DNA of 48,856 nt from positions 1-48,856 of the forward strand of contig JANQGJ010000051.1 in assembly GCA_028277395.1 (NCBI GenBank), written 5' to 3'. The stretch is from Bacteroidales bacterium (lineage in GTDB: Bacteria; Bacteroidota; Bacteroidia; Bacteroidales; F082). A program made the position numbers and the translations under genes. Of the stretch, positions 42,101-48,856 are shown one piece after another. The notes beneath the pieces are model-generated. The model had not been told where the DNA came from. It was given only the letters and a program-made list of their open reading frames with translations, and searched no databases. Every line of letters begins with the position of its first letter. The stretch's first letter is position 1.

Positions 42101-44900
42101 TTACTCCGGTAATATTTGTATAAGTGAAATCCTTCCTTTCATACATATATGTTTGACCTCCGGCTAAATTGCTGTGACCAATTTCGTTGTATGTAATTGT
42201 ACCATGTGAAGGATTTAAACTGGTAACACTCATTACTTTTATATCATTGAAATAATCCTTTTCTATTTGTATATTTATATATGGATTTATTTGTTTTCCG
42301 CTTTGACTGAAAAAGTATGTGTATTGAGATTCGATATCTGAAATCTGGGTACCTCCTGACGTCAGACGTTTTTCAATCAGGGTAGTCTGCCTGTGGTAGT
42401 GATTATAGTTACCGCTGACACCAAAATAATTGGCAAAATGAGCTATTTCTGATATTCCATCGTATTTTTGAGTTGTAACTTTGTTAAATCCCAGAAATCC
42501 AAGGCCCTGACGATTTACAATACCGGTTTCATAAAAGTATTCATTAATTCTTTCACTACCAGTACCATCAGGAGTTGTCATTTTTTTTACAACAAAATTT
42601 GCTCCTTTAAACGCATTATTAGGGAATGAGATACCCGTAGGAATATTGTAACTCAAATCATTTGACAAACTCTCGTATTCGAACTTCACATAGTTATTAA
42701 GCCCGTCATAGACTCCTTCTACAAATAACGACATGTCGGCTTTGGCATAGGTTATTTCATCAACATCAGCAAGGTCGATCATACCATCGCCGTTGAAGTC
42801 ACCATAAACTTTGTTTTTATTCCATGTAATTGGGGATATCCCATAATCAAAAACCAATTGGTCATTTCCATTTTGGTCAGTACTTATGGGACAACCTAAG
42901 TACAGGTGTTTGTGAAATGATGTGTATTGCGGATAAGAGTGAGAAACTTCAATAGTTGCAAGCATATCAGTTATCCCATCATTATTGTAATCGATAAATT
43001 CTGTTTTGCCTGTAAACTTATGACCGTTTCCACCTGGTTGTGGAGCCGGTGCATTTATTACAGAAAAGTTGATAGGACTAAAACCTGTTCCTGTTGATAT
43101 ATATAACTCACTACCTGAATGATTTTTCCAGTCTGCTGAAGCGTATTTGTCAATAAATATATCACTTTTACCATCACCATTAAGATCTGCTATTGATGTG
43201 TTTGAGTAATATGAATCAATAATACTTACCGGCATATTTGTAAATATCTGATCAAAGTTTGCAGAAATATTGTTGAACTCAAACACTGATTCAACATTGT
43301 TTAAATTATATAGAATCAGCTCTTTTTTTCCATTACCATTGAAATCAGACAAAAGAAGCTTATACTCCATATAAGTATTCCCTGATGCCATGTTTACAGG
43401 CCTGGCCATTTCTGCCCCTGTATGATCTGTTATCATAAATATATACCAATCATCATAATAGACTATTTCGTTTCTGCCATCACCTGTAAAATCCGCAACA
43501 GCTACCTTCATATATGTATCAATCATTGGTGACCAGTTATCCAATGCATATGTTCCGGTTCTGTCAACCGGTATCTTAACAGGTGTGTCGAATGCATTGT
43601 GGTTATAATGATAAACCTTAACTGTATCATCGTCACTTACTATTAATTCGTCGTCACCATCACTATCCACATCAGCAACTGATAAACCATAATAGTATTT
43701 ATTGTAACTGATACCCGGATTTACCTGGGTTACTGATCCTCTTGCTGAAATATAAACCATTGGAGAAATAATTCCGTTAGTCATATCTTTTGTTGCCACG
43801 AAATCACTCATGCCATCACCATCAAAATCACCTATTAATTTTGGTAATGATGTTAACAATGAAGGATCTAACGATGTGTAAGGTGCAGTTGCTGAAGTGG
43901 CTATCTCGCCCCAGTCAACAAGTATATTATTGTAGGATTTTGCATTTTTATCCTCCTCAGATACGGAATAGAGTTTGGATGCATGCATGTATTCGTCATA
44001 AACATATTCAAAACCATATTTTTTCAAAACAGTTCCCTCACACTCAATATCTATTCTTTCCAATAATTTGGTTGATTCGAATTTTTCATCTGTAATGTAT
44101 CTAACGGAATGATCAGTTTTTGTATCATAATAAAACTTTAGTTTGTTGTAAGGTAGTAAACCTGCACCCGTATTACCAGTGTATGCAATTTCCGAAACAA
44201 CTATTTCATTGCCTGATTTTTGGTATGAATACTCTATGTAGTTTCCGTTTGCATCGGTTTCCTTGGTAATATACCATGAAATTCCTGATTTTGAATTAGA
44301 AGTAGCACCATAAACTTTTGTGGTACCTTTTTTTGTCAGAACAGTGATTACATCCGAAGAAATACCGGAACCGGTTATCTCTATAACTCTTGTAATTTTA
44401 GCATAGTTTCTGGTTTTGGTTTCGTAAAGTATTGTGTTAGTCCCAAATACCGGAGGATTTAATGATGTTATAATTAGTTCCTGTCCATCAAGAGTAAGTT
44501 TTTGATCAAAATCAGTAGGAAAGGTTGGAAGCAGGTTGACTTCTTTGTTAGTACCATCAGAAAACCAGTTTGTTGGTGCCAAGGAAATTTTGGAAATTCC
44601 GCTTAAATACCATCCATAACCAACCAATCCTTTACCTAGTTTACTATTGTATTTTATGGAAACTGATGGTGCCATTTCATTGGTTCCAGGTGGTACATAC
44701 ACAGGGATTGAATAAATGGACTCACCTTTAGAGCCTACATCAGCTGTCCATTCAGATGTTCCAACAGCTGCTGTCTGAGATAGTTGCCTTGACGAAGGGT
44801 CGACCGGATTTGTTATATATGTTATTTGTGAGTACCCCTGAATAAAAGTAAAGAGGCATATTGTAAGAGTTGCAATACTCTTTATCATTTGTGCTTTCAT
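39144..44900 (-). CDS. SpvB/RHS-repeat secreted protein with variable C-terminal tip
   Basis: A 1918-residue protein. A signal peptide (about 1-25) is followed by an SpvB-like domain (about 45-330; IPVYVPPGTNEMAPSVSIKY, GKGLVGYGWYLSGISKI). Then come FG-GAP/VCBS-type calcium motifs (DFDGDGMSDFV, DVDSDGDDELIV, DFTGDGRNEIVY, DLNGDGKSDIFI, DYNNDGITDML, DFNGDGMIDLAD), a TcdB-middle-like region, and many YD repeats. The RHS core ends at SYNRYAYSLNNPLKYIDPTGY. The last 150 or so residues are a tip unlike the core and are probably the variable effector domain; I do not recognise it. There is no T9SS domain. The small T9SS protein immediately upstream in the operon may provide export. Confidence 0.9.
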   Translation of the reverse strand: MKAQMIKSIATLTICLFTFIQGYSQITYITNPVDPSSRQLSQTAAVGTSEWTADVGSKGESIYSIPVYVPPGTNEMAPSVSIKYNSKLGKGLVGYGWYLSGISKISLAPTNWFSDGTNKEVNLLPTFPTDFDQKLTLDGQELIITSLNPPVFGTNTILYETKTRNYAKITRVIEITGSGISSDVITVLTKKGTTKVYGATSNSKSGISWYITKETDANGNYIEYSYQKSGNEIVVSEIAYTGNTGAGLLPYNKLKFYYDTKTDHSVRYITDEKFESTKLLERIDIECEGTVLKKYGFEYVYDEYMHASKLYSVSEEDKNAKSYNNILVDWGEIATSATAPYTSLDPSLLTSLPKLIGDFDGDGMSDFVATKDMTNGIISPMVYISARGSVTQVNPGISYNKYYYGLSVADVDSDGDDELIVSDDDTVKVYHYNHNAFDTPVKIPVDRTGTYALDNWSPMIDTYMKVAVADFTGDGRNEIVYYDDWYIFMITDHTGAEMARPVNMASGNTYMEYKLLLSDFNGNGKKELILYNLNNVESVFEFNNISANFDQIFTNMPVSIIDSYYSNTSIADLNGDGKSDIFIDKYASADWKNHSGSELYISTGTGFSPINFSVINAPAPQPGGNGHKFTGKTEFIDYNNDGITDMLATIEVSHSYPQYTSFHKHLYLGCPISTDQNGNDQLVFDYGISPITWNKNKVYGDFNGDGMIDLADVDEITYAKADMSLFVEGVYDGLNNYVKFEYESLSNDLSYNIPTGISFPNNAFKGANFVVKKMTTPDGTGSERINEYFYETGIVNRQGLGFLGFNKVTTQKYDGISEIAHFANYFGVSGNYNHYHRQTTLIEKRLTSGGTQISDIESQYTYFFSQSGKQINPYINIQIEKDYFNDIKVMSVTSLNPSHGTITYNEIGHSNLAGGQTYMYERKDFTYTNITGVNYNSLVTNAAHMRMLLSPYSTTTREKSFTYDSKGNMLTKVIDPSQTQNLTETYGSYNLFGMAQSKIITASDIVTRTTNYTYDAKSRFIVSESNTLGTSFTNTYEPMYGKVLSSVNIDNLTTTNTYDNFGNLLTSTDIDGNVSNISRYWLSSGSNSLYEIHTYVPFQKNEKVSYDMLNREVAKKTYIGGVGSTTDVVYSFIEYNSNGKIYRESDPCINPNPALIIWTTNTYDAYGRLSNTSYHNHIDTDYTYASRKTTIENSDANIYQVKTYDAFGKIISSKDNGGEITFKYDTQGNVTETTTNGLTITKTYDHFGRKITENNPNTGLYSYQYNSLGELTRTTTAKNHNVNLSYDQYGRLTSEVCNGETKTYTYNDNPQSSGGLGLIKSITQTNGINISYSYNTEGRVSEINEVIEGMGFDYIFKYSSNGQLSEKELPNGYSLSYSYDINSGKLTNVVNDASGTHISSLQGYYHNAGIGTHTKVLLGDNLLKEYTFNYTHTDPGYNKLTEILYSDANTSDQLIKTLFEFEPYTGNLLSREDGLRGMFEKYGYDNLNRLNSIDGIHGQLNTDYAGNGNIISSTQIGSYTYDATRLNAVSQITSGTDQISEDIQVTEYTYFNKVKNIKQGPNVEERGEYIEANIKYGHDNERRFMEIIYRDGSVETIYYADDYELTTYSNGDTKENIFIYGVDGLDAVCNAINGKEPELYFVAQDQLGSIVALLDKDNKIVNEYSYDAWGRKRNPENWKYDMRYLNEMPLAEISRRGYTKHEHLDEFQLINMNGRVYDPVIRQMTSPDILEFDILTTQSYNRYAYSLNNPLKYIDPTGYMPDFPIWVGGYWKNTIIMPAFKNHQASYPVGALSALGVGISHTHYWLDVGGAKFHISDISDNTGSNGKIYAPYLKGVAQIPRIPITIAVPTIKSVWVPLKCLNPEVLPMWEKTTEFYRITGLLQADLYRMWELQNANKKLTYKIPEVIYSTDYLFDLSH

Positions 44901-44920
44901 AATATTAATTATTAAGGTTA

Positions 44921-45346
44921 CTATTTTTTAATTATTTTCCACTCAGATTGTGATCCATCGCCAGTAATATGTAATATGTAGCTTCCATTGGGGAATGCTG
45001 ACATATCAACATTAGTTGAACCGGATTCGGTTTTACCGGTTTTAATTATCTTACCATGCAGATCAATGATCCTGTAGTTAAAGCAATAATCCGGACTTCC
45101 TTCCATGTCAATTGTTAAAGAAACACTAACCGGATTGGGGTATATTTTTAACTCCCCTTTTGAATATACCAGGGAATTATCATCCAAAACAGAATCATCG
45201 ATGTCTGCTGAAACCTGCTTTAAGGTGATTATTTGTCTTACGATCCTGTTGCCATTTGCATCATAAGTATATTCGTAAGTGTTCTGTGCCAGAAGCCCTC
45301 CGAATATAAAAAGGTTAATACTTAAGATAAAAAGAAATTTCTTCAT
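44921..45346 (-). CDS. small T9SS-sorted protein with one YD repeat (RHS partner)
   Basis: A 141-residue protein with a signal peptide (MKKFLFILSINLFIFGGLLA), a single RHS/YD repeat (YEYTYDANGNRIVRQ), a short acidic linker, and a C-terminal T9SS type A domain (GELKIYPNPVSVSLTIDM, YRIIDLHGKIIKTG, GSYILHITGDG). Its stop is 20 bp before the RHS gene start, so the two are one operon. It may be the remnant of a larger protein or an adaptor that joins an RHS shell to the T9SS; the second idea is inference. An inverted repeat (GTTTGATC/GATCAAAC, 45382-45415) lies upstream. Confidence 0.8.
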   Translation of the reverse strand: MKKFLFILSINLFIFGGLLAQNTYEYTYDANGNRIVRQIITLKQVSADIDDSVLDDNSLVYSKGELKIYPNPVSVSLTIDMEGSPDYCFNYRIIDLHGKIIKTGKTESGSTNVDMSAFPNGSYILHITGDGSQSEWKIIKK

Positions 45347-46053
45347 GATTTTTTGTTTTTAATTAGTACTTGTTTATTTAGGTTTGATCCATTAACTTAA
45401 CTGTTATGATCAAACTGATTGTTAATCTTGAATGTTGATCTAAATATGAATGTGATTCGTTGATGTTTTTGCACTTGATCTTTTGTATGTGATTTATTAT
45501 CAAGGTTTAGTATGTGTGTTTTTCATTGTAATTTAGCTTTTGTGTAGGGTAAAATTATATATTAAAGTGGAGGATTTTTTCGAAAATCAGATAGCGTTAA
45601 TCAGCAATATCTATCTGTGCAGTTTGGATGTGAAAACGCGTAATTCATGTATTGTAACCCTTATTCTGTTATCACGAAGAAAGTTGATAAATAACCAGAA
45701 AACTATGTAATGATTATGCAGTATTGATAAATCTGATTACATTTAAATTAAGGAATTGATAAGTGGTGTGTGATAAAAATATACTTTCTTACTATAAAGT
45801 AAACTAAATAGTAACTTACTTTGTTTAAAAACCTCAATATACTTGCAGGATTTCAGGGTGGCGACTCAATTACAGGAACGGTATCGTATAAATTATTACT
45901 AAAGTGAAATAAACTACCAAATGTTTGTTAAATTATCAGTTTGGTTTTATTATTACAAGAAGGTGTAACAGCTTTTAATCACTCATACCATCTTTTAATC
46001 ATTCCGATGATCTTATTAAATTGATTTATGTTATACAGAGAGGCTATGTAATA
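45347..46053. other. 707-bp intergenic region
   Basis: No gene recognised. It contains the GTTTGATC-N18-GATCAAAC dyad at 45382-45415, near the small T9SS protein start. Two tandem 20-bp imperfect repeats starting TTTTAATCA lie at about 45973-46012 and could be a regulator-binding pair, but there is no promoter next to them. Confidence 0.4.
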
Positions 46054-47466
46054 TTAACTCCCTTCCTGTTTTGGTATTCTTTTGGCAGCTTTTAACGCAT
46101 ATAAACTATGTATAGCTTTTTCAAATTTTGGTTTTTCCTTAACTACAAAATTATCAAGTAACAGTTGGGTAATTATAATACTGTATGCCCAATAATAAAT
46201 ATACATCAGTGGAAAATAAAGTATTGCAATCCATTTTCTTTGTTTCACCACAGGTACGACAGTGTACAGTAAAACAGACAGAAGAAACGATACGAAGAAT
46301 ATATTTTCACTAAAATCATAGTTGCCTGTTAGTCCTATCAGACCGATAAAACCCAAAAGCAAGAATGTAACAGACCACAGGTTGAAGAAAAATGAGAAAA
46401 AAGCACAAAGTTTTCCACTTCCTGGAATGTTTGGTGAAGAGAACAATGTAGGCATATGTTTTAAAAAGGTCATTACGGTGGTTCCTAACCATCTTTTTCG
46501 TTGTTTAACGAACTCCTTAAATGTTTCCACAGCCTGTTCATAATTGAATATTTCAGAATCATAAATTAATTTATAACCCTGTAACTGAAGTTTGTAACCA
46601 AAATCCCAGTCTTCAGTAGGGAGGTCCACATCAAAGCCACCACACTCTTCAAATGCCTGTTTTCTAAAAACCCCGGCTCTGCCTTCAAACAATGTAAATC
46701 CGAATTTATGCTGGGCTTTGTATAAAGTCATATGTAATGCATCAATATCAAGGCTTACTAATCGTGATATTATTGTGTTCTTTTCGTTGTACTGGATATT
46801 TCTTGCCTGAACAAGGCCCACATCAGGATCATCAAAGTGAGATACTATTTTGATAAGAAAAGCTTCTTCAGGTAAAGAATCAGCATCAAAAGAGCAGATT
46901 AAGTCACTTTTTAAGGTTGGAACGACATCATTAAATGCTGCCGGTTTACCTCTTAAACATCCCGGTTGTCTGTTGATTATCCGAATATCATCCTTGTACT
47001 TCAGAAGTTTATTCAATGTACCGTCAGTAGATCGGTCATTGATGAATACTATTTCGTACCTGCTTCTGTCATAGTTGAGATTCAACAGGTTTTTTACAGT
47101 TGAATCTATTACCTCTTCTTCATTATATACTGCTATTACAATGGAAACTGTTGGTAGGTTTTCATAGTTAATTGATGGTAACTTTGCAGCCTTTCTTGTA
47201 TTACCGTTTCGGTTTATAACTACAGTTAATACATAAACAGAAGTGTATAGAACCAAAATAATCTGAAAGATCAACAATGTGTTCCAAAGCAGGTTAAACC
47301 ATTCATTACGTGTAAATAGTATAGCAAGGCAGCCTAATACTGCGAAAACCACCATAAGGGTAGTAAATTTTCGTTTTAACATTAACCTGTATATTAGATT
47401 CGTAAGTAGTGCAATTGAAACTACAGCAGTAGCAGCATAAACAAAGTACATTAGCCAGTGTGTCAT
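46054..47466 (-). CDS. family 2 processive glycosyltransferase
   Basis: A 470-residue protein with three N-terminal TM segments (about 5-24, 35-52, 62-84), a GT2 domain (about 105-330) and two or three C-terminal TM segments. Catalytic motifs are visible: VSIVIAVYNEEEVI, the DAD of CSFDADSLPE, TEDWDFGYKL (TED) and QRKRW for chain binding. The order matches the chitin/cellulose/hyaluronan synthase type, which polymerises a sugar and moves it across the inner membrane. The polymer is unknown. No partner genes lie next to it in this window except the truncated ABC ATPase upstream. Confidence 0.9.
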   Translation of the reverse strand: MTHWLMYFVYAATAVVSIALLTNLIYRLMLKRKFTTLMVVFAVLGCLAILFTRNEWFNLLWNTLLIFQIILVLYTSVYVLTVVINRNGNTRKAAKLPSINYENLPTVSIVIAVYNEEEVIDSTVKNLLNLNYDRSRYEIVFINDRSTDGTLNKLLKYKDDIRIINRQPGCLRGKPAAFNDVVPTLKSDLICSFDADSLPEEAFLIKIVSHFDDPDVGLVQARNIQYNEKNTIISRLVSLDIDALHMTLYKAQHKFGFTLFEGRAGVFRKQAFEECGGFDVDLPTEDWDFGYKLQLQGYKLIYDSEIFNYEQAVETFKEFVKQRKRWLGTTVMTFLKHMPTLFSSPNIPGSGKLCAFFSFFFNLWSVTFLLLGFIGLIGLTGNYDFSENIFFVSFLLSVLLYTVVPVVKQRKWIAILYFPLMYIYYWAYSIIITQLLLDNFVVKEKPKFEKAIHSLYALKAAKRIPKQEGS

Positions 47467-47589
47467 AATTAATTCGTGTTTCTGTTTGTTAAATTTAATT
47501 TTTCATAAAATTGGATCAGTGTTATATTGTCAATCACAATACAGAAGTATTGTAATTGCAGCTTGTCATAATTTATCAATGAATATTTC

Positions 47590-48417
47590 TTAAGCAGTTG
47601 CATAACTTTCGGGTTTAATTAATCTTTCTTCATCAAGATTTAGTATACTGGAAAAGTTTAAATATCCGATGTCCTGATGAGACACAATTATCGTGATCTT
47701 ATTTTTCCGCAAGCCTGTTATTCTCACTAGTACATGCTCTTTTATACTACGACTCAAATGATTTGATATTTCGTCAAGTAATAGTATCGGAGGGTCGGAA
47801 ATTACAGCCCGAAGTATGCTGATCATTTGTTTCTCTCCGCCTGATAAGTTACTTCCATTGGTTCCAATACTTTTATATCCGGATATCTTATTGTACATAT
47901 CGGTAAATCCGTAGAATTCAAGATATTCATATAATGTCTTAAATGTAAGGTCAGGATGTACTATCTGTAGATTGTTCCAAACACTATCATCAAATAAAAA
48001 TGGTGTTTGCTGAACTACTTTAATACAGTTGTTTTCATAATCAGGTGTTCTGAATATCTCAGGAAGATTTATAGTTAATTTTCCATCAGTCTGATGCCTG
48101 ATGCCACCTAATATGTTGATGAGAGTTGTTTTTCCTGTTCCGTTTTTTCCATTTATAAGATGTACACCTTCATCAAAGACATAGGATAATTTATTAATGA
48201 TAGTCTCCTTAGAGTTTGAGTGCCTGAAACTAATGTTTTCAAGGTTTATTGAAAGACTGTTACCTACTTCAAAAGTCAGATTTACCTGTTTATTGTTTTC
48301 TGCCTTTCTTATTTTGGCAAGTAGTTCATTCAATCTGTTATACGATGGTATAATAGATGAAACGGAATAAGCAAAACTGTTCACTTCTTTAATGGGCCAT
48401 AGTAGCCATAGCAGCAA
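47590..48417 (-). CDS. ABC transporter ATP-binding domain, N-terminally truncated
   Basis: A 275-codon frame from TTG 48417. Residues 1-35 look like the last helix of an exporter membrane domain plus its linker (EVNSFAYSVSSIIPSYNRLNELL). The rest is a complete nucleotide-binding domain: Walker A GKNGTGKTTL, signature LSGGEKQMIS, Walker B PILLLDEISNHL and H-loop IVSHQD. An in-frame TAG lies three codons before the TTG start, and the sequence beyond does not encode a membrane domain. The gene has therefore lost its 5' part (about 250-300 codons). It is probably a broken exporter gene, with the break near 48418-48425. The NBD alone could still be made. Confidence 0.7.
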   Translation of the reverse strand: MLLWLLWPIKEVNSFAYSVSSIIPSYNRLNELLAKIRKAENNKQVNLTFEVGNSLSINLENISFRHSNSKETIINKLSYVFDEGVHLINGKNGTGKTTLINILGGIRHQTDGKLTINLPEIFRTPDYENNCIKVVQQTPFLFDDSVWNNLQIVHPDLTFKTLYEYLEFYGFTDMYNKISGYKSIGTNGSNLSGGEKQMISILRAVISDPPILLLDEISNHLSRSIKEHVLVRITGLRKNKITIIVSHQDIGYLNFSSILNLDEERLIKPESYATA

Positions 48418-48620
48418 ACCCTAGGTTTTAATATTTCATACAAAAAGGAATCGTCATCACATGAAATTTATTGGTAATTTAGCATTGATCTTGAATATTT
48501 ACATGGTGATAAAAGTTCTTTGATAATTTGAGAAAGAATGGACAAATGACAAATAAGCCATTATCACGATACAACAAATCTTCTGTTTCTCCCGTAAACA
48601 GTGGGTTTTGTAAAAACTAC
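48418..48620. other. unassigned sequence between the truncated ABC gene and the 69-bp repeats
   Basis: No gene recognised. The sequence is AT-rich and does not match the missing part of the ABC protein in any frame I checked. It is presumably mobile-element or rearranged DNA. Confidence 0.4.
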
Positions 48621-48794
48621 GTAGAAGTGACACCGGAAATGATACACCGCTTGAACGAAATTCCGAATCGTATCATATTATTTAACAGTGTAGAAGTGAC
48701 ACTGGAAATGATACACCGCTTGAACCCTGGCACTATTTGGCGACCCTGATCTAGTCTAGTAGAAGTGACACTGGAAATGATACACCGTCTGAAA
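48621..48794. repeat. three 36-bp direct repeats at exact 69-bp spacing
   Basis: Copies at 48621-48656, 48690-48725 and 48759-48794 start GTAGAAGTGACAC and contain GGAAATGATACACCG. Copies 1 and 2 differ at one base; the third diverges only in its last bases (GTCTGAAA versus GCTTGAAC). The 33-bp segments between them are unrelated to each other. The geometry resembles a short CRISPR array with a degenerate last repeat. However, the internal GTGACAC/GATACACC pattern and the three copies also suit the multi-repeat end of an IS21-type element. No cas or transposase gene is inside the window. Confidence 0.7.
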
Positions 48795-48856
48795 TGAGCA
48801 GTTTAGAGCGTGAGAGTGGGGCGTTGGAATAGACATCTATATGAACTATCAAACTC

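Noticed and set aside
48528..48749. 73-codon plus-strand ORF with a repeated VEVT-EMIHRL peptide
   Set aside because: The peptide repeat arises only because the 69-bp DNA period is a multiple of three; the frame has no independent support.

Overview
The window is AT-rich and reads as a member of the phylum Bacteroidota, probably order Bacteroidales or Marinilabiliales. The evidence is three secreted proteins with type IX secretion (T9SS) C-terminal sorting domains, a TonB receptor with an N-terminal carboxypeptidase-regulatory-like domain, and promoters that fit the Bacteroidota consensus TTTG-N19/20-TAnnTTTG rather than the E. coli sigma70 form. I saw no rRNA or tRNA genes.

Layout. (1) 356-2007, minus strand: a YaaA-family protein and a class I methyltransferase. 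(2) 2338-16135, plus strand: a tight nine-gene chemosensory/phosphorelay operon. It runs PAS-kinase-REC, CheR-TPR, CheW, CheW, CHASE3 chemoreceptor, CheA-REC, CheB, then two paralogous REC-PAS-kinase-REC hybrids. The set resembles the Myxococcus Frz system (TPR-bearing CheR, two CheW, CheA fused to a receiver). It contains no stand-alone CheY and no flagellar gene. (3) 16150-17134: a GNAT acetyltransferase and a GxxExxY gene broken by one in-frame stop. (4) 17369-24200: a modular accessory island. It holds a small two-ORF unit behind a strongly structured leader, a metalloregulator/His-rich membrane protein/TonB receptor operon, a PIN-domain toxin-antitoxin pair and a ParE/ParD-like pair. Copies of a short hairpin repeat whose stem shows compensatory changes sit at the boundaries between these modules. 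(5) 24311-30351: a putative ion-channel protein with a large exported domain, a glycine-zipper protein, a membrane protein/Xre regulator pair, Dps, a methyltransferase remnant and a zinc-peptidase lipoprotein. (6) 30485-45346: large secreted proteins (beta-helix T9SS protein, 1409-aa T9SS protein, 1918-aa SpvB/RHS protein with a small T9SS partner), with a HEAT-like protein and a membrane-anchored PGRP-type amidase between them. (7) 46054-48856: a processive family-2 glycosyltransferase, an N-terminally truncated ABC ATPase, and three 36-bp direct repeats at an exact 69-bp period at the right edge, which could be an IS21-type end or a CRISPR-like mini-array.

Working together: the plus-strand operon should form one membrane-associated signalling array. 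Output would pass through the CheA receiver and the hybrid kinases, and adaptation would be handled by CheR/CheB. The metal operon appears autoregulated through a palindrome placed at the predicted transcription start of the regulator gene. The two most unusual parts are the Frz-like array combined with hybrid kinases, and the repeat-punctuated island at 17.4-24.2 kb.
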